64,000 bases of DNA from Paenibacillus sedimenti (GTDB lineage: Bacteria > Bacillota > Bacilli > Paenibacillales > NBRC-103111). Below, piece after piece: positions 1 to 9,400 of the stretch. Location: contig NZ_JACVVD010000001.1 of NCBI RefSeq assembly GCF_014534655.1, positions 806,001 to 870,000 of the forward strand, in the 5' to 3' direction. Each line of letters opens with the position of its first letter. Position 1 is the stretch's first letter. The notes under the pieces were generated by a model that was not told the DNA's origin, did no database searches, and saw only the letters and a program-made list of their open reading frames with translations. The position numbers and the translations under genes were made by a program.

Positions 1-459
1 CGTGTCGAGTTCGTCGTAGCGGATGCGTTCGACTATTTGCGTCAGCAGGTTAAAGGGCTGGATGAGCGGAAGGTGCGCTCTTCTGTGAATGTCGGACAAG
101 CCAAGGTGGACACGTCGAAGCCGGTTAGCGGCGGACGGACGTGGGATGTTGTTATCCTGGATCCTCCAGCTTTCGCCAAGACGAAAAGCGCAGTCGAGGG
201 CGCATGCCGCGGCTACAAGGATATCAACTTGCACGGCATGAAGCTTGTGAATGAAGGCGGGTATCTGGTGACGGCCAGCTGCTCATACCATATGCGTCCG
301 GAGTTGTTCCTGGAGACTATTCATGCTGCTGCGACTGACGCCGGGAAAATTCTTAGGCTGGTCGAGTTCCGCGGCGCGGGCATGGATCATCCCCGCATCC
401 TTGGGGTGGATGAGGGGCATTATTTGAAATTCGCTATTTTTGAAGTGCGCAGCAGATAG
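1..459 (+). CDS. Class I rRNA large-subunit methyltransferase, C-terminal part (RlmI/YwbD-like)
   Basis: The reading frame is open from base 1, so the N-terminus lies outside the window. The visible 152 residues are the end of a Rossmann-fold SAM-dependent methyltransferase. An acidic strand end (VADAFDYL) precedes the catalytic loop DPPAFAKTK, and a later SCSYHM segment is typical of the RlmI/YccW group, which methylates a cytosine of 23S rRNA. An insertion of about 25 residues rich in Lys, Val and Ser lies before the DPPAF loop. The gene ends just before a strong hairpin terminator. The N-terminal PUA domain of the family cannot be seen here. Class is confident; the exact target base is inferred from the family only. 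Confidence 0.85.
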   Translation, partial: RVEFVVADAFDYLRQQVKGLDERKVRSSVNVGQAKVDTSKPVSGGRTWDVVILDPPAFAKTKSAVEGACRGYKDINLHGMKLVNEGGYLVTASCSYHMRPELFLETIHAAATDAGKILRLVEFRGAGMDHPRILGVDEGHYLKFAIFEVRSR

Positions 460-472
460 GTTTAATAATTAG

Positions 473-500
473 AGCGAGGCTGAGAAGCCTCGCTTTTTTT
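473..500 (+). terminator. Rho-independent terminator after the methyltransferase gene
   Basis: A perfect 8-bp stem (AGCGAGGC at 473-480, GCCTCGCT at 487-494) with a six-base loop runs into an uninterrupted T tract. Confidence 0.93.
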
Positions 501-739
501 GGTGCGACTTTCAATGCGAAGTCAAAGTGCTTGAACCCGATCACGAAGCACTTGAAGGAAACGCTCGATACCAGAAACGGCAGTTTGATTTGATAAAATA
601 ATATGATCGATAAAATATTTGAATATACTTTTATTTATCGGCATTAAAGAAAACGTGAATTGGATGAATCTGTAAGACCTGAGTATGATGAAGGAAATCA
701 AAGTTATTCATCTTCACTCTGAAAGGGAGGCATTCAGAA

Positions 740-1840
740 ATGGCATCTGTAACTGGATTAGAAGGTATTGTTGCAGCGGAAACCGAATTATCATTTGTCG
801 ACGGCGAGAAAGGGCTGCTGATTTATCGAGGTCATGAGGCGAAAGAGCTTGCACTTCAGACAAGCTTTGAAGAGGCGGCATATCTATTATGGAACGGCAA
901 GCTGCCTGGGGATGAGGAGCTGATTCATTTTCGGGCACAATGGAAAGCTCACCGAGTACTTCCTGCAGCGTTAAAAGCAATTATAGATCAGCTTCCGGCT
1001 AAGTCCGATATGATGAGTGTTCTGCGAACGGCCATATCTGCAGAAGGTGCCGCGGATGGTACAAGCCGTGCATGGCCGCCGCAGCCGGAGGCTGCATTAC
1101 GATATACGGCTATGCTGTCCGTTATCATCGCATACCGCTACCGGCAAACGGAAGGGTTGCCGCCGGTGGAACCTCATCCTGAATTGGACCATGTCGCTAA
1201 TTATTTATACATGCTTACAGGCAAGTTGCCAAAGCAAGCACATGTAAAGGCGTTAACGACCTACTTCATTCTAGCCATGGAGCATGGGATGAATGCTTCC
1301 ACTTTTGCCGGACGGGTTGTGCTCTCCACGCAGTCCGATATGGCTTCAGCTCTTTGCGCTTCCATCGGGGCGATGAAAGGGCCGCTCCATGGCGGCGCAC
1401 CTTCCGAGGTTGTCCATATGCTGGATGAGATCGAAACGAAGGAGCGCGCAGAAATGTGGCTTCGACAGCAGCTGAGCTCAGGTCAACGGCTGATGGGATT
1501 CGGGCATCGCATCTACAAGACGTTCGATCCGAGGGCGGAAGCGCTGCGAATCATTACGACCGGGCTGGCGGCGGAGGATCCTTGGTTTGAACTGGCAACA
1601 CTTGTAGAGTCCGTTGCCGTCAATCTGCTTCATGAGTTTAAGCCGGGAAGGAAACTTTATACGAATGTGGAGTTTTACGCGGCAGCCGTGCTAAGAGCCG
1701 TCTCTATGCCGAAGACGTTGTTTACGCCTACGTTTACAGCAGCCCGAATGGTTGGGTGGACGGCTCATTTGCTCGAACAAGCGAGCTGTAATCGTATTTT
1801 CCGACCGCAGTCCGTATATGTCGGGACAATACCGGGATAA
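740..1840 (+). CDS. Citrate synthase / 2-methylcitrate synthase family enzyme
   Basis: This 366-residue enzyme belongs to the citrate synthase superfamily, which condenses acetyl-CoA (or propionyl-CoA) with oxaloacetate. The two active-site histidine motifs are present: GPLHGG with H217 and GFGHRIY with H256. The third catalytic position, normally Asp in an NVDFY-type motif, is Glu here (NVEFYAAAV, E311). Length fits the short Gram-positive CitA/CitZ/MmgD group. The ATG at 740 has a good ribosome binding site (GAAAGGGAGG, 721-730). The gene is flanked by terminators on both sides and is probably monocistronic. No prpB or prpD partner is visible, so citrate and methylcitrate synthase activity cannot be told apart from context. 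Confidence 0.9.
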   Translation: MASVTGLEGIVAAETELSFVDGEKGLLIYRGHEAKELALQTSFEEAAYLLWNGKLPGDEELIHFRAQWKAHRVLPAALKAIIDQLPAKSDMMSVLRTAISAEGAADGTSRAWPPQPEAALRYTAMLSVIIAYRYRQTEGLPPVEPHPELDHVANYLYMLTGKLPKQAHVKALTTYFILAMEHGMNASTFAGRVVLSTQSDMASALCASIGAMKGPLHGGAPSEVVHMLDEIETKERAEMWLRQQLSSGQRLMGFGHRIYKTFDPRAEALRIITTGLAAEDPWFELATLVESVAVNLLHEFKPGRKLYTNVEFYAAAVLRAVSMPKTLFTPTFTAARMVGWTAHLLEQASCNRIFRPQSVYVGTIPG

Positions 1841-1850
1841 GTTAAAGCTC

Positions 1851-1880
1851 AAGACCTGGCTATAAGCCAGGTCTTATTGT
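1851..1880 (+). terminator. Terminator of the citrate synthase gene
   Basis: A perfect 10-bp stem (AAGACCTGGC, GCCAGGTCTT) with a five-base loop is followed by a short T-rich tail. Confidence 0.88.
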
Positions 1881-2227
1881 TGAATTGCATGAAATAGCGG
1901 AATTGGGACCCTATTCGTTAATAAAGACTTTCTGGACGCATAAATTCGAGCAAATTGCCAGCGAATGGGGAAAGGAGAACAAATGACGCTAGGTAACGAA
2001 CATACAACAAACTGGCAGAACGAAAGCCGGAAACAATGAGATATTGCACTAAGTACATCAACATTTTATTCATGTAGTGCCGAGTCCCCTATTTACGCCA
2101 ATTTGTTGTATGTTTTGCAATAAGAAGTGAGTATAGAGCTGCCCAGCAACTGCCTTGTTGCACAAACTGCAATAATTAACGACCGCCCTATATCCACCTC
2201 CTGATCAAATGTATGGGGTTAAACAGG
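1881..2227. other. Intergenic region with a nested long inverted repeat, no convincing gene
   Basis: No convincing gene lies between the two terminators. The main feature is an 18-bp inverted repeat with one mismatch (1999-2016 against 2097-2114). It encloses a second hairpin (2046-2058 against 2072-2080). Together they could form a rod of about 116 nucleotides in RNA, or represent a small MITE-like element. An 18-codon frame (1983-2039) with an AAAGGAG 5 bases upstream overlaps the left arm. An AGGAGGTGG on the minus strand near 2193-2201 has no suitable start codon behind it. Confidence 0.6.
1999..2114. repeat. Imperfect inverted repeat, 18-bp arms, 80-base centre
   Basis: The left arm reads AACATACAACAAACTGGC. 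The right arm is its reverse complement apart from one C/T difference, which would leave a wobble pair in one RNA strand. A further hairpin sits between the arms. It may be a MITE-like relic or a structured transcript. Confidence 0.7.
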
Positions 2228-2253
2228 ACCTGAGGCTCAGCCTCAGGTTTTTC
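2228..2253 (+). terminator. Rho-independent terminator in the intergenic region
   Basis: A perfect 9-bp stem (ACCTGAGGC, GCCTCAGGT) with a three-base loop is followed by TTTTTCT. It lies 390 bases after the citrate synthase gene, which already has its own terminator. A separate short transcript may therefore end here. Confidence 0.8.
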
Positions 2254-2283
2254 TCACGTTAAAATGCCGATGGATCAAAATAA

Positions 2284-2727
2284 TCAGCCCTGTAAAGAGC
2301 TGATTTTATTTGCAAGATCATGGACGACCTGGTCAAGCGTCACTTGAGCTAATTCCCGCTCGAGCGCGTTTTGCGCTTGCTGAAGTTTGTGCTGCAGAAC
2401 AGATTGAATGTTGCTGCCGACCGGGCAGTTCGGATTAGGCTGCTCATGAAAATGGAATAAATCCGTCTCTTCAGCCACTTCGACCGCGCGGTATATGTCA
2501 AGCAGCGTGATTTCGTCAGGCTGTTTGGCTAATGTGGCTCCGCCAACGCCTTGTTTAACGTGGAGTAAGCCGGCTTTTTTGAGCATCCCGCTCAATTTGC
2601 GCACGATGACAGGATTAACATTAATACTGCCGGCAATATATTCCGATGTACAGTGTTCGCCTTTTTCCAGATCAATTAACGACAGGATATGAACGCCAAT
2701 GGTGAAGCGGCTGCTGAACTTTTTCAT
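2284..2727 (-). CDS. Rrf2 family transcriptional regulator (YwnA-like)
   Basis: The protein is 147 residues from the chosen ATG, a normal Rrf2 length. The N-terminus MKKFSSRFTIGVHIL and the winged-helix segment ending in KQGVGGATLA match the Rrf2 DNA-binding domain. Only two cysteines are present (in HCTSE and NCPVG), so the three-Cys iron-sulfur site of IscR/NsrR is missing. This points to the cluster-free YwnA-type subgroup. The start at 2727 has GAGGGTG six bases upstream; a frame extension to 2781 has no ribosome binding site. It is divergent from addB, with a 19-base palindrome in the shared intergenic region. The target genes are unknown. Confidence 0.87.
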   Translation of the reverse strand: MKKFSSRFTIGVHILSLIDLEKGEHCTSEYIAGSINVNPVIVRKLSGMLKKAGLLHVKQGVGGATLAKQPDEITLLDIYRAVEVAEETDLFHFHEQPNPNCPVGSNIQSVLQHKLQQAQNALERELAQVTLDQVVHDLANKISSLQG

Positions 2728-2844
2728 AAGTTTCACCCTCTTTGATGTACATATTTTAATTACAGCCACTCGGAATGTCAAGAAAGCGATTGAAAAGGGG
2801 CGAATATCGGCAACCCCATCATCTGCCCTACCATATAAAGGGAC

Positions 2845-2863
2845 CTTTGAGCGCAGCTCAAAG
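2845..2863. promoter_or_regulatory. Perfect palindrome between rrf2-type gene and addB (operator candidate)
   Basis: CTTTGAGC and GCTCAAAG face each other across GCA. The site lies about 20 bases upstream of an extended -10-like stretch (TATGATAGAAT, 2884-2894) ahead of addB. It does not match the Bacillus LexA box and is not followed by a T tract, so an operator is more likely than a terminator. Confidence 0.45.
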
Positions 2864-2927
2864 TCTCTCCTCTCTAGGAAAAGTATGATAGAATAAGAGG
2901 AAGATATCGTAAGCGAAGGAGACTCCC

Positions 2928-5900
2928 ATGACCATTCGATTCGTGATTGGCAGAGCCGGCAGCGGCAAAAGCGAGCGCTGTTTGGAAGAGATGAAGCAGC
3001 GCCTGTCTGTAGAGCCGGAAGGCGATCCGCTCATTCTGCTGGTGCCGGAGCAAGCGACGTTTCAAGCCGAGCATGCCCTAGTATCCGATCCCCGGCTCGG
3101 AGGGATGATACGCGCCCAAGTACTCAGTTTTCACCGGCTTGCATGGCGGGTGATGCAAGAGGAAGGCGGAACTGCCAGACTCCCTATTGATGATACAGGT
3201 AAAAAGCTGCTCTTAACGAGCATTTTACATAAGAACAAAGATCAGCTTCGTCTATTCGGACATTCCGCTGAACAAATGGGGTTTGTCGACAGGCTGAACC
3301 AGCTGTTTACGGAGTTGAAACGCTACTGTGTCTCGGCTGAACAGCTCGATGAACACGAAAGCAAGCGTATTACTTCGATAGGGGAAAGCGGTTTGCTTCG
3401 AGAAAAAATGCATGACATCAGCCTCGTTTACCGGGAGTTTGAATCGGTACTCTCTCGTCAATATTTGGATGGTGAAGATTATTTGACGCTACTGGCGGAG
3501 CAAATTCCGAATTCCGCTTATTTGCGCTCGGCAACACTGTGGATCGATGGCTTTCACGGCTTCACGCCGCAAGAGTTCGCGGTACTTGGCGGGCTTTTCT
3601 CCCATTGCAAAGACGTGACGATCACGCTTTGTCTGGACCGACCGTTTGAATCCGGTGATACACCGGACGAGCTGGATTTGTTCCACCCGACGGCGATGAC
3701 CATGGTGCGTTTGCAAGAGATGATTGGGCAGCTGGGACTTAACGCCGCTGAAGTGCTGCTGCTTGAGCCGGAATGCTCCCCGCGTTTTCAAGATAGTCCG
3801 GCTCTAGGATATTTGGAAAAGGTGTTTGACCGCCGGATCGGCGGCGGGACACACCGTTATCAGCCGACTGACGGCGAACAGGTGAGCGATCAGCTTGTCA
3901 TCCGGGAGGCCGTTCATCGGCGTGCAGAAGTAGAGGGCGCTGTTCGGGATATGCTGCAGCTCGTGCGAGAGGAAGGCGTTCGTTGGCGCGAAATTGCAAT
4001 CATGGTTCGCAATATGGAAGGGTACCAGGATTTATTGAAGGCGGTTTTGACCGACTACGAAATTCCGTACTTTTTTGATCAAAAGCGTACTGTGCTTCAT
4101 CATCCGCTTGTTGAATTCATTCGCTCAGCGCTTGAGGTTGTCCAGCATAATTGGCACTATGACGCTGTGTTTCGGTGCGTCAAAACGGATCTGCTGCTCC
4201 CCATGGACGCCTCGTCCGGGCGACACCTGATGGACAAGCTGGAAAATTACGTGCTTGCCTTCGGCATCCATGGCTATAGATGGACGGACGGAAAGCCATG
4301 GACTTATAAGTATCGGGCTAATTTGGAGCAAGCGGATGAGCGCGCTAACGAAGATACTGCTGCACTTGAGCAGTTGAATGCGGGCAAGGAATGGATTGTG
4401 CGGCCGCTGATGGCATTCTCCAAACGTCTTAACCGGGCGAACTCTGTCCAAGATCAGGTTCAAGCGTTGTATGATCTGCTTGTAGATGTGCAAGCTCCAG
4501 ACAAGTTGGAGGCGTGGAGTCAGGCTGTTCTTCAAGAGGGTAAGCCTGAGAAAGCCCGCGAGCACGGGCAAATGTGGAACAGCGTCATGGATATGCTTGA
4601 TCAGCTTGTCGAGACGATGGGCGATAATGAGTTATCTCAAGAGCTTTTCACAAGACTGATCGAGACCGGTATGGAGAGCATGAAGCTGGGACTGGTTCCG
4701 CCTTCCATGGATCAGCTGCTCATCGGGAGCATGGATCGGACACGATCCAGCGGCATTCGCTATGCTTACATATTAGGCGTCAATGACGGTGTCATTCCTG
4801 CGCAAATGGACGAAAAAGGCGTCCTGACCGAGGCGGAACGGGAAGCGTTAACGGAATCCGGATTGCCGATGGCCGACGGCAGCAGGCGCAAGCTGCTTGA
4901 CGAGCAGTTTATCATTTACACCTCGCTCACCGTACCGGGCAAAAGATTGTGGATGAGCTATCCGCTCGCTGATGAAGAAGGGAAATCATTGCTTCCATCC
5001 GAGCTCATCAAGCAAATTCGTCATTTATTTCCCGGCACCGGGCAACCGCTTTTGCTTGCCGAACCAGCCGGCGATACGCCGGAAATCGATCAGGCCGCAT
5101 ATATCGCTCACCCGAGCCAAGCTATTTCCTATCTGGCTGTCCGTATGAAGCACTGGATGCTCGGCGGGCGGATGGCTGACCTCTGGTGGGAAACGTACAA
5201 TTGGTACGCCAATCAACCGAAATGGCAGATGAAGCTGCAAGCATTAGCGCTTGCGCTTCAATATACGAATAAAGAATCCGGACTAAGCGCCGCCACAAGC
5301 CAGCGTTTATATGGGCAGCATTTACGCGCCAGCGTATCCCGGATGGAAAAGTATGTGGCGTGCCCGTTCTCTCATTTTCTTTCGCATGGATTGAGACTGC
5401 AGGAACGACGTGTTTATCGCTTGGACGCCCCGGACATCGGGCAATTATTTCACGCGGCATTGAATCAATTTGTGCAAAAGCTTCAGCAGGATCAGCTCGA
5501 TTGGGGCTCCCTTTCCGCCGAAGCCTGCCTGGAGCGCTCAGCGCAAGTTGTAGATGAGCTTGCACCGAGGCTGCAAGGGGAAATCCTGCTAAGCTCAAGC
5601 CGCTATGCTTACATCGCGAGAAAGCTCAAGCAAGTCGTCGGCCGGGCAGCGATCGTGCTTGGCGAGCATGCGAAGCGCGGACAATTCCAGCCGCTCGGAC
5701 TCGAAATCGATTTTGGTCCCGGCAAAGAGCTGCCGCCGCTCACGTTCCAATTGGATAACGGCTGCACGATGGAAATCATCGGCCGGATCGACCGCGTCGA
5801 TCGGGCCGATGGCGAACAAGGTGTTCTGCTGCGCGTCATTGATTATAAATCGAGTCAGACCTCCCTGCAGCTATCCGAGGTATACTATGGTCTATCTCTC

Positions 5901-6458
5901 CAAATGCTGACGTATTTGGACGTCATTATTACGCATGCCGAGCAGTGGCTCGGAATACCGGCCAAACCGGCGGGAGTGCTCTATTTTCATGTGCATAACC
6001 CGATGCTTCAACAAAAAAATGCTCTGGACCCGGCCGAAGTCGAAAAGGAGCTGCGCAAGCGGTATAAAATGAAAGGTCTCATTACAGCCGATGCAGGCGT
6101 GGCTGGTCTTATGGACGACCAATTGGTTCACGCTGCGGGCCATTCCCAGCTGATTCCGGTTGCTTTGAAGAAGGATGGAAGCTTCTATTCCAGCTCCTCC
6201 GTAGCAACGGATGCGCAGTGGGATACGCTTCGAAAATATGTTCGCAAACAGGTCAAGCAAATCGGAACCGGCATCACGAATGGACATGTCGATATCGCTC
6301 CTTACCGTTTGGGCAAAAAAACGGCCTGCTTGCACTGCTCATATAAATCTGTTTGCCAGTTTGACCCGTTGTTCGAGGGAAATGAAGTTCAGGTATGGAA
6401 ACAACGAGGTAAAGACCAACTCTGGTCCGAATTGGAGCAAAGCGCAGCAACGACATGA
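2928..6458 (+). CDS. addB: AddB subunit of ATP-dependent helicase-nuclease AddAB
   Basis: AddB pairs with AddA to resect double-strand breaks and recognise Chi, the Gram-positive counterpart of RecBCD. The protein has 1176 residues, the usual length. A Walker A motif GRAGSGKS lies at residues 8-15. The C-terminal nuclease domain carries VIDYKSS with D972 and K974. The iron-sulfur staple cysteines are complete: C812, then C1134, C1137 and C1143. The ATG has AAGGAG 7 bases upstream. addA follows after 25 bases, so the two are almost certainly co-transcribed and translated together. Confidence 0.97.
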   Translation: MTIRFVIGRAGSGKSERCLEEMKQRLSVEPEGDPLILLVPEQATFQAEHALVSDPRLGGMIRAQVLSFHRLAWRVMQEEGGTARLPIDDTGKKLLLTSILHKNKDQLRLFGHSAEQMGFVDRLNQLFTELKRYCVSAEQLDEHESKRITSIGESGLLREKMHDISLVYREFESVLSRQYLDGEDYLTLLAEQIPNSAYLRSATLWIDGFHGFTPQEFAVLGGLFSHCKDVTITLCLDRPFESGDTPDELDLFHPTAMTMVRLQEMIGQLGLNAAEVLLLEPECSPRFQDSPALGYLEKVFDRRIGGGTHRYQPTDGEQVSDQLVIREAVHRRAEVEGAVRDMLQLVREEGVRWREIAIMVRNMEGYQDLLKAVLTDYEIPYFFDQKRTVLHHPLVEFIRSALEVVQHNWHYDAVFRCVKTDLLLPMDASSGRHLMDKLENYVLAFGIHGYRWTDGKPWTYKYRANLEQADERANEDTAALEQLNAGKEWIVRPLMAFSKRLNRANSVQDQVQALYDLLVDVQAPDKLEAWSQAVLQEGKPEKAREHGQMWNSVMDMLDQLVETMGDNELSQELFTRLIETGMESMKLGLVPPSMDQLLIGSMDRTRSSGIRYAYILGVNDGVIPAQMDEKGVLTEAEREALTESGLPMADGSRRKLLDEQFIIYTSLTVPGKRLWMSYPLADEEGKSLLPSELIKQIRHLFPGTGQPLLLAEPAGDTPEIDQAAYIAHPSQAISYLAVRMKHWMLGGRMADLWWETYNWYANQPKWQMKLQALALALQYTNKESGLSAATSQRLYGQHLRASVSRMEKYVACPFSHFLSHGLRLQERRVYRLDAPDIGQLFHAALNQFVQKLQQDQLDWGSLSAEACLERSAQVVDELAPRLQGEILLSSSRYAYIARKLKQVVGRAAIVLGEHAKRGQFQPLGLEIDFGPGKELPPLTFQLDNGCTMEIIGRIDRVDRADGEQGVLLRVIDYKSSQTSLQLSEVYYGLSLQMLTYLDVIITHAEQWLGIPAKPAGVLYFHVHNPMLQQKNALDPAEVEKELRKRYKMKGLITADAGVAGLMDDQLVHAAGHSQLIPVALKKDGSFYSSSSVATDAQWDTLRKYVRKQVKQIGTGITNGHVDIAPYRLGKKTACLHCSYKSVCQFDPLFEGNEVQVWKQRGKDQLWSELEQSAATT

Positions 6459-6483
6459 CCAAATCGGAAAGGAGCGCATGGAA

Positions 6484-9400
6484 ATGAATCAACAACAACC
6501 AAAACCGGCGGGCAGCACATGGACGGACGATCAATGGGATGCCATTACGCTCGGCGGTCAAAATATGCTGGTCGCTGCGGCGGCCGGCTCCGGTAAAACA
6601 GCGGTGCTCGTCGAGCGGATCATTCGTCGTATTTCGAACGAGCGGGAACCGATCGATGTCGACCGACTGCTCGTTGCGACATTTACGAAAGCTGCGGCGT
6701 CGGAGATGAAGCATCGGATCCGGGAAGCGTTGGAAAAAGAGCTGACCAAACATCCGGGCTCGCAGCATCTGCGCAAGCAGCTGGCGCTGATGGGACGCGC
6801 TTCGATTACAACGCTGCATTCTTTTTGTCTGGAAGTCGTACAGCGTTACTTCAGTCTCATTCGTTTGGATCCTGGCTTTCGTATCGCGAACGAGACGGAA
6901 GCGGAGCTGCTCAGGCAGGATCTGCTCGGCGAGATGCTGGAGTCCTATTATGCCGCGAGCGGAGAGAACAGCTCCTTCTGGAGGCTGGTCGATTCGTTCA
7001 GCGGCGAGCGCAACGACGACGCGATCATGCAGCTGATTCAAAAGCTGTATGATGTGTCGCGCAGCCATCCGTGGCCGGAGCACTGGCTGAGGACGACGGC
7101 CTCGATGTTTGGGCCGCCTGCGCTCGAGGAAGCTGCGGATGAGGCCGCCTCCGCGTTTGCAGAGGCGCTGCCTTATGTAGCCGCAGCGACGGCGACGGCG
7201 GATTCTTCGATCTGGGAGCGGAGTCTGATCCGCGATCTGCGGCTTGAGCTGGAAGGCGCTGCCGACCTTCTGCGTCAAGCTCAGCAGCTGGCTGAGCTGC
7301 CGGGCGGACCGGCGCCGTATTTGGACAATCTGCGAGAGGACTTGCTTCTCGTGAACAATTTGCTGGAGACGACGACATATCCATGGTCGGTCTTGTATCA
7401 AGGCTTTCAGACGGTGGAGTTCGGTAAGCTGAAAGCGTGCAAAGGCGACGATTATGATAAAGAACTTCAAGAAGAAGTGAAAGAACTGCGCAATCGGGCA
7501 AAAGAGCAAATCAACAAAATCAATGAGGAGTTGTTCGGCCGTACTCCTGAACAGTTTGGGCAGGAAATCGCCGAGCTTGCACCGGTTCTGCATACTTTGG
7601 TCGATCTCGTGCTCGATTTCGGACAGAGGTACCAGCAGGCCAAGGCGGCCAAAGGATTAATTGATTTTGCCGATTTGGAGCATTACTGCTTGCAGATTTT
7701 ATGCGCGCCGGGCTCCATGCCCGATGAACTATATCCATCTGAGGCGGCTCTTGCATACAGGCGGCAATTCGCCGAAGTGCTGCTCGATGAATATCAGGAT
7801 ACGAATCGTGTTCAGGAAGCGATCGTATCGCTAATCTCGAATGAGAAGCCGGGTAATCGCTTTATGGTTGGCGACGTGAAACAAAGTATTTACAAATTCC
7901 GACTGGCCGAACCTGAGCTATTTTTAGAAAAATATAAGGCTTATCGCTCAAAAACGGATGTAATGGTGTCAGCGCAAGCCTCTGTTCAAGGTGGCAGAAT
8001 CGATCTGGCGCGCAACTTCCGCAGCCGGATTCAAGTCGTCGATGCTGTAAACTTCTTGTTCAAACAAATGATGAACGAGACCGTTGGCGAGATTGAATAT
8101 GACAAGCGTGCGGAGCTTGTATACGGTGCGGGTTATCCGCCGCCGGCTTCGGATTGCTCGGTCGAAATGCTGATCGTGGACCGTTCCGCGGATGTGCAGA
8201 ACCAAAGCGAAGCGTTTGGCAGAGACTCTGACGATCAAGACGATGTCGATTCAGCAGACGATGCAGGAACTGGAGATTCTGTTTCGAATGCGCTCGATCC
8301 GATTCAAGATGCTCAAGAGTTGGAAACCGCCCAGCTCGAAGCGCGGACGATCGCAAGGCATATTCGCCAGCTGTTAGGCGACGGGGGCAAGCAGGAGGCT
8401 TTCCAGGCCTTTGACAAACGGACAGGCGGCACTCGTCCTGTGACGTACCGGGACATTGTGATTTTGCTCCGTGCCACGCAGCAATGGTCGCCGATTATTA
8501 TAGAAGAGCTCAAGCTGCATGGCATTCCTGCCTATGCGGACTTGAGTACAGGTTATTTTTCTGCGACGGAAGTAGAGGTTATGATTTCTCTGTTGAAAGT
8601 GATCGATAACCCCTATCAGGATGTGCCGCTGGCTGCAGTACTTCGTTCTCCTGTGGTGCAGCTATCGGCCGAGGAGATGGCTCTTGTTCGAGTCACAGAT
8701 AAGTTGATGCCTTTCTACGAATCCTTACTGCGATTTGTAAGCGGTGATGCAAATGTACCTAACGCTGGTGATCACCATCCGATTTTGCTGGAAAAGTTGA
8801 ATCATTTTCTGAAGCTGTTAGCGCAGTGGCGAAGCGAGGCAAGACAGGGCTCGCTGGCGGATCTGATTTGGAACATATATCGGCAAACAGGCTATTATGA
8901 TTTTGCGGGCGGGTTACCTGGCGGTTTGCAAAGACAAGCGAACTTGAGAGCTTTGTACGACCGGGCCAGACAGTATGAAAGCACATCGCTTCGCGGGTTG
9001 TTCCGCTTTTTGCGATTTATTGAGCGGATGAAAGAAAGCGGAGGCGATCTGGGAACGGCGCGGGCGCTCGGTGAACAGGAAGATGTCGTAAGAATCATGT
9101 CCATCCATAAAAGTAAAGGGCTTGAATTTCCAGTCGTTTTCGTGGCGGGTATGGGGAAAATGTTCAATCAGCGCGATCTGAACGACGCGTTCCTTCTGCA
9201 CAAAGAGCTTGGCTTCGGGCCCCGGTTTGTCGATACGACGCTTAGGGTAAGCTATCCGACGCTGCCTTCGCTTGCCATTAAGAGACGTATGAAACTGGAA
9301 CTGCTCGCCGAAGAGATGCGCGTTCTGTACGTGGCGCTGACGCGCGCCAGAGAGAAATTGTACCTGCTTGGCACCGTCAAGTCGCTGGACAAGCAGCTTC

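Noticed and set aside
2097..2201. Minus-strand frame of about 34 codons behind AGGAGGTGG
   Set aside because: The only start codon overlaps the Shine-Dalgarno itself, leaving no spacing. No similarity was recognised.
6274..7593. Long open frame (439 codons) on the minus strand
   Set aside because: It lies antisense within addB/addA, is rich in Arg, Gln and Leu as expected of a shadow frame, and has no recognisable domain.
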